Positions 24,517-33,412 are shown, numbered from the stretch's first letter. The stretch: 64,000 bases of DNA from Fibrobacter sp. UWB5 (GCF_002210295.1 NZ_MWQH01000009.1:62001-126000); one strand, 5' to 3'. Notes: a model not told the origin generated them from the letters alone. A program made the numbers and translations.

Positions 24517-25935
24517 CTAGAATTGGAAATAAAGGAACGGATTGTAGCTTTGTGTAAACAAAGCGAGAATGGCCACGATAAAGATGGCTAACGCCACAAC
24601 CACACGAACCGGCGAAACCTTGCTGCACCAGTCAAAGCTGCGGAACTTCCAGAACGAAAGCAAGGCCGCAAGCGCCATAAAGAACAGGCAAGTCGGCGTA
24701 AAGATTTCAGCAGACAGAATCGCATCGGCAGAGCTCACCGCATTGAACCCGAGCATGCACTTCCACATGCGCCAGGCTTCGCCGATATTGTCGGCACGGA
24801 ACAGCACCCAGCCAAACAGCACAATCACCTGCGTAATCAGGACCTGCACCACTTTGGGAGCCTTGTAATAGAAAGCGTTCTTGTTGTTCGCGCGTTCCAC
24901 GATCATAAAGAAGGCATGGTACAAGCCCCAACAAACAAAGGTCCAGTTGGCACCATGCCACACGCCGCTCACGAACATGACCAGGAACAGGTTAAAGTAC
25001 AGGCGTGCCGTGCCCACACGGTTTCCGCCCAGCGGAATGTACAGGTAGTCACGGAACCAGCTCGTCAGCGAAATATGCCAGAACTTCCAGAATTCGGTAA
25101 TACTCTTGGAACGGTAGGGGCCGTTAAAGTTGCGCGGGAAATGAAACCCGAGCATAAGTCCAAGACCAATCGCCATGTTCGAATACGCCGAAAAGTCAAA
25201 GTAAATCTGGAACATGTATGCAAGCGAGCCCCACCAGCTGTTGAGCACGCCAGGAGCATCAGCCGCAAACACTCGGTCTGCAATAATGCCCACCTGGTTT
25301 GCAAGGAATATCTTTTCGGCAAAGCCAAAACAGAAAAACGAAATGCCGCGCACAAAGTTTTCGAGCGTATGCGTACGGGTCGCCAGTTCTTCGGCCACAG
25401 TATTGTAGCGCACGATCGGACCCGCCACCAGCTGCGGGAACAAGGCCACGTAGCAAGCAAATGTCGCAAAGTCCTTTACCGGAGGAGCAGTCCCGCGCCA
25501 CACGTCAATGGCGTAACTCATGGACTGGAACGAATAGAACGAAATACCCACCGGCAAAAGCACAGTCATGACAGAGAACGGTTCGCAACCGAGCTTTGTA
25601 ATGACGTCATTGATGACGCCCATGCCGAACATGTAATACTTAAAGTAACCGAGCGCCCCGAGGTTCACCGCAATAGCGGCCCCCAGTGCCAGATTCCGTT
25701 GCAGTTTAGAAGCACCCGGAGCCGAAATAAAGCGGCCGGCCACGTACACCACCAGGGTGCAACCGAACATCAGGAACACGAGCCACGGTTCAAGCCATCC
25801 GTAAAAAACGTAGCTGAAAACCGTGATAAAGAAATTCAATAGAGAATGCTTCGCGTGCAGCTTGTACAACACGAAGTAGCCGACCAGGAACGTCGGCAAG
25901 AAATAGAACAAGAATAACTGGGAAGAAAAGACCAC
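24517..25935 (-). CDS. MBOAT O-acyltransferase, AlgI type
   Basis: 472 residues, ~11 hydrophobic segments. Typical AlgI sequence: MVFSSQLFLFYFLPTFLVGY, YFDFSAYSNMAIGLGLMLGF, FRDYLYIPLGGNR, FVSGVWHGANWTFVCWG with the catalytic-region His of WHG. It transfers acyl (usually acetyl) groups from the cytoplasm to an envelope acceptor via a periplasmic SGNH partner. No partner is adjacent; the AlgJ/AlgX-like protein at 15.6-17.6 kb is a candidate. Start is GTG at 25935, 3 bp after the upstream stop. Confidence 0.9.
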   Translation of the reverse strand: MVFSSQLFLFYFLPTFLVGYFVLYKLHAKHSLLNFFITVFSYVFYGWLEPWLVFLMFGCTLVVYVAGRFISAPGASKLQRNLALGAAIAVNLGALGYFKYYMFGMGVINDVITKLGCEPFSVMTVLLPVGISFYSFQSMSYAIDVWRGTAPPVKDFATFACYVALFPQLVAGPIVRYNTVAEELATRTHTLENFVRGISFFCFGFAEKIFLANQVGIIADRVFAADAPGVLNSWWGSLAYMFQIYFDFSAYSNMAIGLGLMLGFHFPRNFNGPYRSKSITEFWKFWHISLTSWFRDYLYIPLGGNRVGTARLYFNLFLVMFVSGVWHGANWTFVCWGLYHAFFMIVERANNKNAFYYKAPKVVQVLITQVIVLFGWVLFRADNIGEAWRMWKCMLGFNAVSSADAILSAEIFTPTCLFFMALAALLSFWKFRSFDWCSKVSPVRVVVALAIFIVAILALFTQSYNPFLYFQF

Positions 25936-25938
25936 GAA

Positions 25939-26337
25939 CTACTCGTTTACTTCGATAGCAAGGTAACGCGGAGATTCGTCGTCAAAGTATTCGTCTTCGA
26001 CAGCGCCGTCCCAGTTGCCTTCGAGCGGCACGAGCTTGAGCTTATGCTTGGCCTTGGCCTTGAATTCGCCTACATTGCCCTTGGACTTGTCGGCCATTTT
26101 GTCCTTGACCTTACCGCGAGCAATCAGCGGGTTGTAAACGCCAACCAACACATCTTTGGCATCGAGTTTGCCCGATTCCACCTTCAGCACCTTGTACTTG
26201 AACACGTACACGTAGCTGTACAGGTCGTTACTCGGCATCTTGCCCGGAATTTCGGTCAAGCGGCCTTCAATAGCAATGGGATCAGCCACGGCAAAAACCG
26301 CAGCGGCAAACAGAATGGCAATCAATTTTTTCAGCAT
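25939..26337 (-). CDS. Small secreted protein in operon with AlgI
   Basis: 132 residues, signal peptide MLKKLIAILFAAAVFAVA. The mature part is acidic at the end (DEYFDDESPRYLAIEVNE) and has alternating beta-strand patterns (YSYVYVFKYKVLKVESG, VLVGVYNPLIARGKVK). No family recognised. GGAGGCATT precedes the ATG. Only 3 bp separate it from the AlgI-type gene, so it may be a periplasmic partner in acyl transfer. Confidence 0.75.
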   Translation of the reverse strand: MLKKLIAILFAAAVFAVADPIAIEGRLTEIPGKMPSNDLYSYVYVFKYKVLKVESGKLDAKDVLVGVYNPLIARGKVKDKMADKSKGNVGEFKAKAKHKLKLVPLEGNWDGAVEDEYFDDESPRYLAIEVNE

Positions 26338-26374
26338 AATGCCTCCGGGGCCTAATATAGAAAATCTCGGCCGC

Positions 26375-27430
26375 CTAGTCGTCCAAAATGCAGCGGACAG
26401 ACATTACCCAATCGGCGCTACTGGTCTGCTTAAAGGAACGCAGATTGCCCCAATCATCCAACAGACAGCGATATTCGTAATCATCAGAAGTCCAAAACGA
26501 GCCGTGAACGCCGCTACAGATGTCCGATTTTCCAAAAAAGCTGGTGGCAATGCCCGAGAACCCAAACAGGTCAAACCCGACTTCATTAGGCCAGGATTTA
26601 ACGGATTTCAAGCCATCTCCCACTATGGTGCTATCCTCAAGCTCAATGGCAGCATAAGCTTCTAGTTCGTCCCATTCTTTGGAGCTCGGCAAATGCCAAC
26701 CTTCGGGGCAAACCGTCAAAGCTTCGCTCTGATAGTAAAGGCGACCTAATTGCGTACAATAATATTCATGATCATATTCGCACGCGCTTTTTTCGGAGGC
26801 ATAGTTCAAGTTTTGAGCCATCCAAGTCTGCCAGCCAATATTCACTGTACGGTAAACCTGACCGTCACGGGTATCCAAGAACTGACCATAGATGCCGGAA
26901 CCAAGCATCTTGGAATTCAGGTTGCCGGTATAGACACAATCGTATTCAGAACAGTCGTATTCAAGCGTCAAGTCTATGTCCACATGCGACGAAGACGAAG
27001 ATTTTACCGACGACGATGATTCCGGTACAGATTCCAAAGAACTCGCGACCGAATTTTCAGAAGAAGACTCCACCGCTTCGGAAGACACGCCTTCAGACGA
27101 CGAGGATTCTTTATTCGTTTCACTAGACGAACTGGACCACCGCGCTGAAGAAGAAGATTTAGCCTTTTTTGATGAACTGGAAAGTTTCACCCTGAGCCAC
27201 AGGCCACCTATACACTGGTAGTACGTGCCGTCATTCATCACCAAAGACTGCTTGGGGTTCGGATTCTCGACACACGGTCCCAGAGTCTCCACATTCAGGT
27301 CGTCGTCAAAAAAATCGTCTTCGAGGGAATCAACCGAAGAACCAGTCTCCACAACCTTGTCGTCACCGCCACAAGCCCCCAAGGCAAGCGCCGCCAACAA
27401 CATGGTGTATCGCAAAAAAACTTTGCGCAT
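26375..27430 (-). CDS. FISUMP-domain lipoprotein with serine linker (1)
   Basis: 351 residues from ATG at 27430, chosen because AAGGAGAACGGA precedes it and the lipoprotein signal MRKVFLRYTMLLAALALGAC starts there; the longer open frame crosses the tRNA. After the Cys comes a short acidic segment, then a Ser/Glu-rich spacer (~80-160), then the Fibrobacter major paralogous domain (TIGR02145-like): LDTRDGQVYRTVNIGWQTW, MAQNLNY, CPEGWHLPSSKEWDEL, SVRCILDD. Four cysteines probably form disulfides. Thought to be surface-exposed; function unknown. Confidence 0.88.
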   Translation of the reverse strand: MRKVFLRYTMLLAALALGACGGDDKVVETGSSVDSLEDDFFDDDLNVETLGPCVENPNPKQSLVMNDGTYYQCIGGLWLRVKLSSSSKKAKSSSSARWSSSSSETNKESSSSEGVSSEAVESSSENSVASSLESVPESSSSVKSSSSSHVDIDLTLEYDCSEYDCVYTGNLNSKMLGSGIYGQFLDTRDGQVYRTVNIGWQTWMAQNLNYASEKSACEYDHEYYCTQLGRLYYQSEALTVCPEGWHLPSSKEWDELEAYAAIELEDSTIVGDGLKSVKSWPNEVGFDLFGFSGIATSFFGKSDICSGVHGSFWTSDDYEYRCLLDDWGNLRSFKQTSSADWVMSVRCILDD

Positions 27431-27475
27431 TCCGTTCTCCTTCATTGCAACAGAGTTCCCTTTCCCAAGTATAAC

Positions 27476-27508
27476 AAAAAAGGTTCCGACTTGCATCGGA
27501 ACCTTTTT
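27476..27508 (-). terminator. Terminator after tRNA-Asn
   Basis: AGGTTCCGA (27481-27489) pairs with TCGGAACCT (27497-27505); on the minus strand the stem ends in TTTTTTG, 3 bp past the tRNA 3' end. A T-run on the plus strand makes it symmetric. Confidence 0.85.
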
Positions 27509-27510
27509 CA

Positions 27511-27583
27511 CTGCTTCACTTGGACTCGAACCAAGGACAACGCGATTAACAGTCGCGGGCTCTACCAACTGAGCTATGAAGCA
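27511..27583 (-). tRNA. tRNA-Asn (GTT anticodon)
   Basis: 73 nt. Acceptor stem TGCTTCA/TGAAGCA with discriminator G, D-arm AGCTCAGTTGGTAGAGC, anticodon loop CTGTTAA giving GTT, T-arm CTTGG-TTCGAGT-CCAAG. The 3' CCA is not encoded and must be added after transcription. Confidence 0.95.
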
Positions 27584-27632
27584 ATCTAGTCGTTAGACTC
27601 GGTCGTTGAGATCGCTCTCATCGACGGCACCA

Positions 27633-27660
27633 AATATAGATATTCAGAATATTTCGTCAA
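27633..27660 (-). promoter_or_regulatory. Sigma-70-type promoter of tRNA-Asn
   Basis: On the minus strand TTGACG (27655-27660), 16-nt spacer, TATATT (27633-27638). The tRNA 5' end lies ~50 nt downstream, leaving room for a short leader. Confidence 0.65.
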
Positions 27661-27724
27661 GGGGTAAGTGCGAATTTTTGCGATTTTTTTTGAAAAAATT
27701 CATTTTCGAGGGCTTTTTTGCAAC

Positions 27725-28762
27725 TTACGCATTCTTTTTGGCGTTTTGGACAAGCACCGCCATGTCTGCCGGGTACTCTTCGCAGTCGAAAACACGCGAT
27801 TCCTTCCAGTAAGGCAACTGGATTTCGACCTTGTACGCATAAAGCATCTGCGACTTGCCGCCGAGGGCCTTTAGGTCTTCGGCGGAAAGGCCTTCTTCGG
27901 AATTGTCGACAGAAGGATCGCGGGACCAGGAGCGAGACATTTTCTCGTAGTAAACGCCATCAAAACTGTACAGGCGGTCGCCCAGAATCGGGTACCCGAG
28001 TTCTGCGAGGTGTGCACGAATCTGGTGCTTGCGGCCCGTCAAAAGTTCCGCCTCCACCACCGAGTACTTCGACTCGCCTGCCACCGGCTGCGATAACTCG
28101 CCCACACCCACCTTTCTAAAGCGCGTGTGGCAGGGTTTGCCATCGGCAAAGTGATGCATGCGAAGCCGCAAGCGGTCCGCGGGGTCTTCGCGCAAAGGCA
28201 TCGTGCAGTCTACAGGCTCGCCCGCAGGGGTTCCTTCAACCGCGAAGTCCCCGCGCACGACCGCCATATAAAATTTCTTCAGCAAAATGCGATCCAGATT
28301 TTTCTGGAATCTTGCAGCCGACTCCGCATATTTCGCAAACAGCATGAGTCCGCCCGTATCGCGGTCCAGGCGATGCATGGGGGTCGCGGTTTCGTAATCC
28401 GTTCCGCGACGCACAATCGACGTAAAGGTATTGTAGAATATATGGCCCGTATGATGCACCGGCACGCCCGCAGGCTTTGCCACCAGCATGAATTCGTCGT
28501 CTTCGAATACGACCTTAAAATCTGTCGGGACTTCGGGCTCGGTGTAGTTCGTGACGTGGTACACCACCTTGTCGCCGCGGTGCGCAATAGTTTCCAGATT
28601 CGCAGTTTCGCCGTTTACCGCCACAAAGCCGTTCGCAATCTTTTCGCCCCACAATTCGCGACTGTGGTAAGTAAAACGCTTGCAAAGAGAATCGAGCAAC
28701 AGCCAGCCTTCATGCTCCGGCTGCACCACGCTCTCGAAATACATATCTGAAGGTACTGGCAT
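27725..28762 (-). CDS. RluA-family pseudouridine synthase
   Basis: 345 residues. The core carries MHRLDRDTGGLMLFAKYAES, with the catalytic Asp in HRLDRDTGG, followed by KKFYMAVVRG and LLTGRKHQIRAHLAELGYPILGD. The N-terminal ~85 residues look S4-like (WLLLDSLCKRF, ANGFVAVNGE). Target could be 23S rRNA or tRNA; it cannot be set by eye. The protein has a ~60-residue C-terminal region (LSAEDLKALGGKSQMLYAYKVE). It is preceded by a repeat-bearing intergenic stretch. Confidence 0.88.
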   Translation of the reverse strand: MPVPSDMYFESVVQPEHEGWLLLDSLCKRFTYHSRELWGEKIANGFVAVNGETANLETIAHRGDKVVYHVTNYTEPEVPTDFKVVFEDDEFMLVAKPAGVPVHHTGHIFYNTFTSIVRRGTDYETATPMHRLDRDTGGLMLFAKYAESAARFQKNLDRILLKKFYMAVVRGDFAVEGTPAGEPVDCTMPLREDPADRLRLRMHHFADGKPCHTRFRKVGVGELSQPVAGESKYSVVEAELLTGRKHQIRAHLAELGYPILGDRLYSFDGVYYEKMSRSWSRDPSVDNSEEGLSAEDLKALGGKSQMLYAYKVEIQLPYWKESRVFDCEEYPADMAVLVQNAKKNA

Positions 28763-28779
28763 AAGAAAAATCGGGTTAC

Positions 28780-28866
28780 AGGATTCAAATGTGGGATGTG
28801 AGATGAGAGATGTGTGATGTGCGATTAGTAATTAATCATTTCACATTACACATTCCACACCATCCA
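28780..28866. repeat. Imperfect inverted repeat, TGTGGAATG type (A)
   Basis: Left arm rich in GTGGGATGTGAGATGAGAGATG, centre TAGTAATTAATC, right arm CATTTCACATTACACATTCC. The same design recurs at 39700-39782. It lies between the RluA-type and nadD genes. Confidence 0.65.
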
Positions 28867-28867
28867 T

Positions 28868-29503
28868 CTACTCTCTATACAGATTATGCTGTTTGATATA
28901 CTCGTACACCTTCGGGTGCAAGCCCTTGGGTTCTTCACCGCACAGCAGCGCCTTGCGGATCGCGGTACTCGAATACACGCCTTCAAAGCCCTGCTCCGGC
29001 CCAAGCCACAAAAGGTCAGCATAACCCTTCGCCTTGTGTTCTACAATATCCGGCTTCGGGTAACCGTTACGGGCAAACACAATCAGTTCAATGTCGCGCA
29101 ACAGGAGGTGTCCATTGTAGTTCGTGCCGAAAAAGTTCATCGGGTCGCGCCAATGCGGAATGCCGTCGTAGGTATCGGCACCGGTCAGCAGGCGAAAATT
29201 GACGTCCGGAAATTTTTCCTTAAGCCCGCACAAGAACACATACGAACCGCGAAAGTCGCCCTGTTCAATTTCCAAGTCCGAAAGAATCAGCCGCGGGTCG
29301 CCTTCCATGGCGAGTTCCAGCATGGCAAAGCGGTCTTCGGGGCTCGCATTCAGCTTCTTGTCCCAGCGGTCGGGACTTGGCATAAACCACACCTCGTCAC
29401 AAAATCCTTTTTGCAGACAAGTCTTTGCTACCCTAATATGGTCCAAATGAACCGGATCGAACGCTCCCCCTAAAACAGCAACATTCTTCTTAAAATCAGA
29501 CAA
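28868..29503 (-). CDS. nadD: Nicotinate-nucleotide adenylyltransferase
   Basis: 211 residues. Nucleotidyltransferase motif LGGAFDPVHLDHIRVA near the N-terminus and the C-terminal YSSTAIRKALLCG fit NadD, which joins NaMN and ATP to give NaAD in NAD synthesis. WFMPSPDRWDKK is where NadD usually reads xPxxxPPHK, so the substrate loop is somewhat diverged. No in-frame ATG precedes the motif; TTG at 29503 with AGGGA upstream is the likely start. Confidence 0.82.
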   Translation of the reverse strand: MSDFKKNVAVLGGAFDPVHLDHIRVAKTCLQKGFCDEVWFMPSPDRWDKKLNASPEDRFAMLELAMEGDPRLILSDLEIEQGDFRGSYVFLCGLKEKFPDVNFRLLTGADTYDGIPHWRDPMNFFGTNYNGHLLLRDIELIVFARNGYPKPDIVEHKAKGYADLLWLGPEQGFEGVYSSTAIRKALLCGEEPKGLHPKVYEYIKQHNLYRE

Positions 29504-29526
29504 AACAAATCCCTAAAATTAAACCA

Positions 29527-30135
29527 CTAGAACACGTACACCGAGAATCCCAAGTTCATCTGGATACGGCCACCGTGCACCTTCTTGTCCAGGAACGGAT
29601 CGTAATGCGTCAGCACCCAGCGGTAAGCGACTTCGGCAAACAGCATCGTCTTCGAGAAAATAAACAACAGCGATCCAAAGCCCGCGCCCCATTCGTTCCA
29701 GGCCACGTCGCCCAAGTCGCTCAGTTCCTTCACGCGAGAATACGACCCCAGCAAATAGACTTCGCCCAGCAAGTGGAGCCCCAATTCGAAATCCATTTCC
29801 GAATGGTCCACCTGGTAGTCCTTTCCGTCATCGGCATCCTCTTCGTAACCGTACATGCCATACCCCACGCGGAACAGCGCAAGTCCCGGGTACCAAATAC
29901 CGATCATCGGTTCAATCTGGCGGAGTCCAATTCCGCGGTCAGAACCCACGCCCGTGCCCGAGCCAAAGCCGAGCGCACCGCCCACAATCAGCGGCGTACG
30001 GATCCCGTTCAGCAACGGTCCGGCAGAAGTTCCCGTGGCAGCCCCCGTAGTCGGGTCAATGGCCGCTTCCATCTGCGACCAGGCCGGAACGCAGGCGAAC
30101 AGCGCAAACACGAGCAGGGCGATTATCTTTTTCAT
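29527..30135 (-). CDS. Outer-membrane beta-barrel protein
   Basis: 202 residues from ATG at 30135 (GAGGTG upstream). Signal peptide MKKIIALLVFALFACVPAWSQ. Alternating hydrophobic and polar residues with aromatic belts (LFRVGYGMYGYEED, FELGLHLLGEVYLLGSYSR, MLFAEVAYRWVL) and a C-terminal ...LGFSVYVF ending in Phe point to an ~8-strand outer-membrane barrel. No family recognised. It follows the small membrane-protein gene by 7 bp. Confidence 0.7.
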   Translation of the reverse strand: MKKIIALLVFALFACVPAWSQMEAAIDPTTGAATGTSAGPLLNGIRTPLIVGGALGFGSGTGVGSDRGIGLRQIEPMIGIWYPGLALFRVGYGMYGYEEDADDGKDYQVDHSEMDFELGLHLLGEVYLLGSYSRVKELSDLGDVAWNEWGAGFGSLLFIFSKTMLFAEVAYRWVLTHYDPFLDKKVHGGRIQMNLGFSVYVF

Positions 30136-30142
30136 AGGCACC

Positions 30143-30550
30143 TCACGATACGGCAATCACCGCCACCCCAAGCCCCATCAAGACATTCACCGCGGCATCT
30201 ACCTTGGTAATCTTGAAGAACTTCGGGCGAATCGAATTTTCCTTGAAAATCTGCGAAATTTCCAAATGCGACAAGTACATCGAAACCGCAAGCTTCACAA
30301 ACACGACGCCCACCACCCAGTAGGCCAAGCCCGAAAGGTAAGTCAGCAAGATAAACAGCACCGAAAGCGTTCCGGTCAGCAAGAAATTCGAACGACGGAT
30401 CGAACTTTCGTCCGAATCGTTCTCCAGCGCCATCGCCTTGAATTCCTTGACCTTTTCGCAAATTGCCTCGTAACTCGTCACCAACTGGTGCAGGTTATAG
30501 CCCACCAGCACAATCGACGCCACCAAGGTAATTTTTATCGCAATATCCAT
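30143..30550 (-). CDS. Small integral membrane protein
   Basis: 135 residues from ATG at 30550. Three hydrophobic segments (IAIKITLVASIVLVGYNL, LTGTLSVLFILLTYLSGLA, AAVNVLMGLGVAVIAVS) with a charged helix between the first two (YEAICEKVKEFKAMALEND). No recognised domain. It sits 5 bp after the rsgA stop and just before the barrel protein gene. Confidence 0.7.
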   Translation of the reverse strand: MDIAIKITLVASIVLVGYNLHQLVTSYEAICEKVKEFKAMALENDSDESSIRRSNFLLTGTLSVLFILLTYLSGLAYWVVGVVFVKLAVSMYLSHLEISQIFKENSIRPKFFKITKVDAAVNVLMGLGVAVIAVS

Positions 30551-30555
30551 CAAAC

Positions 30556-31716
30556 CTAGTTCCTAGAATTCAAAATTCTCAAATAACTCGCATAGCGGGC
30601 CCGCGAAAGCTTGCCCGATTCCACCGCTGCGCGCACAGAACAGCCCGGTTCCTTCAGATGCTTGCAGTTGCTGTACTTGCAAGTAAACAAGTCACCCTCG
30701 AAAAATCCCGGGAAAATCTTCGCCAAAGTCTCGCCGTCCATGTCATCATCACCGTCGGCAAGACCAATGCTCCTGATCCCCGGCGTATCGATCACGTAGC
30801 CGCCACCCGGGAAATCGAACAGGCTCGAAGAAGTCGTCGTATGCCGACCCTTTCCGTCGCGTTCTCGCACGGCACCCGTTTCGAGTTCCGCACCCGGTAC
30901 CAAGGCATTCACCAGCGTCGACTTACCCACGCCGCTCTGTCCGCTGAACACAGACGACTTGCCCAGGAGTTCCTCGCGCAGGCGTTCCAGGCCCACACCC
31001 GTCTTCACGCTCACAGGAATCACCTTGTCCACGATACTCATGAAGTCGCGGATATCGTCGTTCAGGTCAGTTTCGCCATTCGGCAGCAGGTCCATCTTGG
31101 TCAGCACCAGCACAAACGGCAAGTTGTTCAGGTTAGCCGCCAGCAAGAAGCGGTCCATAAATCCGTAGTTGAATTCCGGCTGCGTCACGCTCGCAACAAT
31201 CACCACCTGGTCAATGTTCGCTGCCAGGGTGAGCTTACGCCTAAAGCTATCGCGGGGACCGGGGCGCTTGAGTTCGCTCTTTCGCGGGAGCACTCGCACC
31301 ACGCAATACTTCTGCGAGCCAACGCCTTCGCCAGAATCTTCGTCTTCGTTCACCTGCCCCAAAAGCACGCGGTCACCCACCGCCGGGAATTCTCCCAGCG
31401 CCTTCGAAGTCGTCGCACGGTACATGGCCGTGACAGTCCCTTCTTCCGGCAAGCGCACTTCGCAAGTGCGGCGATGCACTTCGACCACCAAGCCCTCGAC
31501 GCAATCCTTCTCGTCGATCTTTTCGAGCGGATCCTTGATTTTCTTGATACGGGGATTCTTGAATTCGCGACTGAAACGCTCCTTGACCGGGCGCTCGTCT
31601 ACCACGCCCGATTCCAATTCACGCATCACGTCAATACGCCTGCTGCGGTGATCGCGGCGGGTCGGCTTTACGCGACGGAGCGGTTCCGGTTCGTCATCGA
31701 ATTCGTTATTTAGCAT
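30556..31716 (-). CDS. rsgA: Ribosome small-subunit biogenesis GTPase RsgA
   Basis: 386 residues. Order: ~65-residue basic N-terminal extension, OB-fold (~70-155), circularly permuted GTPase with G4 TKMDLL before G1 GQSGVGKSTLVNAL and G3 DTPGIRSIG, then the zinc knuckle CKYSNCKHLKEPGC (Cys-Cys-His-Cys). This permuted order is specific to RsgA/YjeQ. It works late in 30S assembly. The start overlaps the previous ORF by 11 bp. Confidence 0.95.
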   Translation of the reverse strand: MLNNEFDDEPEPLRRVKPTRRDHRSRRIDVMRELESGVVDERPVKERFSREFKNPRIKKIKDPLEKIDEKDCVEGLVVEVHRRTCEVRLPEEGTVTAMYRATTSKALGEFPAVGDRVLLGQVNEDEDSGEGVGSQKYCVVRVLPRKSELKRPGPRDSFRRKLTLAANIDQVVIVASVTQPEFNYGFMDRFLLAANLNNLPFVLVLTKMDLLPNGETDLNDDIRDFMSIVDKVIPVSVKTGVGLERLREELLGKSSVFSGQSGVGKSTLVNALVPGAELETGAVRERDGKGRHTTTSSSLFDFPGGGYVIDTPGIRSIGLADGDDDMDGETLAKIFPGFFEGDLFTCKYSNCKHLKEPGCSVRAAVESGKLSRARYASYLRILNSRN

Positions 31717-31981
31717 CTTTCTTGCAATTTAAAAAATCCGGAAGCGTTTCCTGGAGTTCTTCTTCTGAAACAGGCCTATCCTGACGAATGGACTCCATTA
31801 AAAAATGAATCGCCTTGAGTCTTCCATTACATTTTTCGATACAGTTGTCGTAAAAGCCCTTCGTTTTGTAGTCGCCTTCGTTGATATGCTCCGACGCATA
31901 CAGAAAATGCTCCACGCATATCGAAAGTTGCTCGGCTTCCGCCCGCAAGTCCACAAGATTGCTTTTGGTAAAAAACGGCAT
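31706..31981 (-). CDS. Small hypothetical protein upstream of rsgA
   Basis: 91 residues, soluble, mostly helical (LVDLRAEAEQLSICVEHFLYASEHI, SEEELQETLPDFLNC). Three cysteines. No family recognised. Overlap with rsgA suggests translational coupling. ORF length and codon use look genuine, but the upstream region has no clear Shine-Dalgarno site. Confidence 0.6.
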   Translation of the reverse strand: MPFFTKSNLVDLRAEAEQLSICVEHFLYASEHINEGDYKTKGFYDNCIEKCNGRLKAIHFLMESIRQDRPVSEEELQETLPDFLNCKKDAK

Positions 31982-32310
31982 ACCGCAAATATAGTAAAAG
32001 GGGGACGCCTCCCCCTACTTGCAGCCCCGTCTCGCCGGGTCTTCCAGTACCCTCTCTGCGGGCGCTCGCCGCCCCGCAACGCCCCGGCCTCAAAGCAGCC
32101 CACGGCTCCAGAGACGAGCTCGTTTCGCTCACATGGATTCGGCCTTCGGCCTCTAATGTTCGCTCAACGACTCATCTTCTTCCGCCTTAGGGCTCACTGT
32201 CATGCCACTAATTTGTCTTCCCCGCGAAGGCGGGGATCTCCTCTCCTATCCGAGAAAGGAGCGTTTATCAGAAAGCGCACCGGCTCAGCCTGCTCCGCAT
32301 CAATAAAGGA
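31982..32310. repeat. Gene-free 329 bp with several palindromic elements
   Basis: No convincing gene. Contains GGGGGA-CGCC-TCCCCC (32000-32015), a GC-rich block to ~32110, GGATTCGGCCTTCGGCCTC (~32135), and CCCCGC-GAAG-GCGGGG (32220-32235) inside a CTGTCATGCC...GGGGATCTCC context. These look like stacked intergenic repeat copies; the first could also end transcription. Confidence 0.6.
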
Positions 32311-33354
32311 TTAGTAATCCTTTACGCAACGAACGCTATAGGGAATATGCTTCCCTAAATGATCATTATTCCCAAGCCAAACATAATTTTCCACAATGGT
32401 AACCACATAAGTTCCAATAGAACTAGACTCATTAGGAAGCAGAAAATTTGCTTGCCCCCAATTCAGTTCATACGCTCTCATCGTGAAAAGCACAGACATT
32501 CCAGAAGAATTAACATATCGATTATTCAATTCCCAATTCGCTTTTGAAACCAAATCTTGTCCAGCAGACGACGCAAAGTTTTTCCACTCATAACCGTTCA
32601 TGATATGCCAGCCATCTGGACAAATTCCCTGATGTATGCGGGTGTAGCCACCAACGGTATCTTTCCAAAGAACTGAATCATATTTGGCTGGCAACCCCAT
32701 TGCCTCACTCCAAGCATATTTTCCACCCCAACCATTATTACAAAACCATTCATCGTTTAGATCACAGTATTTTTCCACCTTGTTGTCATCGCGTACAAGG
32801 ACGCTAGTATCTATCATCACCCCGTAATTCAAGTTTTGGGCAAAGACCTCTATTGTTTTATCAGAGCCGTTACGATCAATCAAAATTGTCGTCCGATACA
32901 CTTGATGATCGCGAGGATCTTCAAACTCGCTATAGATAGGATCATACTCCGTAGCAAAAAGGCTATCCATATTGGGATAAACTTTAGGCAAATCAACATA
33001 GACAATTGTATCTACAATCCAGTCGTTATTTTCACAACGATAGTATTTTATTCCCCATTCTTTTACAACCGTATCCCGATCACCTTCGTTACAAAAAAGA
33101 TACACGCTACTACTTGACTCCACCACCGACGAACTACTATTCTTACCGCTTACAGAACTAGAAGAGGATTTCTGCTTTTCTACTGATGAACTAGAATTTT
33201 TCGAACCCTTAGATGACGAGGATTGGAGATTACCACTCGAAGACGAATAATCACCGGCCGGTTCTGGGGAAACAGAAGAGGAAGAATCGTCTCCGCATGC
33301 AACAAGCATTGTCAGGAGAACGGACAAGACAAGAACGCTTTTAAAAATCTTCAC
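32311..33354 (-). CDS. FISUMP-domain lipoprotein with serine linker (2)
   Basis: 347 residues from GTG at 33354, supported by GGAGGTTCT just upstream and a lipoprotein signal (VKIFKSVLVLSVLLTMLVAC read with initiator Met). A Ser-rich linker (~25-85) is followed by a ~35-residue segment with a Cys pair and then the FISUMP domain: FEDPRDHQVYRTTILI, FAQNLNYGVM, CPDGWHIMNGYEWKNF, YSVRCVKDY. Diverged from copy 1 in the middle. Function unknown; probably surface-exposed. The 3' end abuts the repeat-rich gap. Confidence 0.87.
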   Translation of the reverse strand: MKIFKSVLVLSVLLTMLVACGDDSSSSVSPEPAGDYSSSSGNLQSSSSKGSKNSSSSVEKQKSSSSSVSGKNSSSSVVESSSSVYLFCNEGDRDTVVKEWGIKYYRCENNDWIVDTIVYVDLPKVYPNMDSLFATEYDPIYSEFEDPRDHQVYRTTILIDRNGSDKTIEVFAQNLNYGVMIDTSVLVRDDNKVEKYCDLNDEWFCNNGWGGKYAWSEAMGLPAKYDSVLWKDTVGGYTRIHQGICPDGWHIMNGYEWKNFASSAGQDLVSKANWELNNRYVNSSGMSVLFTMRAYELNWGQANFLLPNESSSIGTYVVTIVENYVWLGNNDHLGKHIPYSVRCVKDY

Positions 33355-33412
33355 AGAACCTCCAGTAACCTCAATCGTTTTTGACAAATTTAGTTAAATG
33401 TCGCAGGAATTG

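Noticed and set aside
26375-27568. Longer reading frame for the first FISUMP lipoprotein that includes the tRNA gene
   Set aside because: The ATG at 27430 has a good ribosome-binding site and begins a lipoprotein signal; the extension is non-coding sequence, a terminator and tRNA-Asn.
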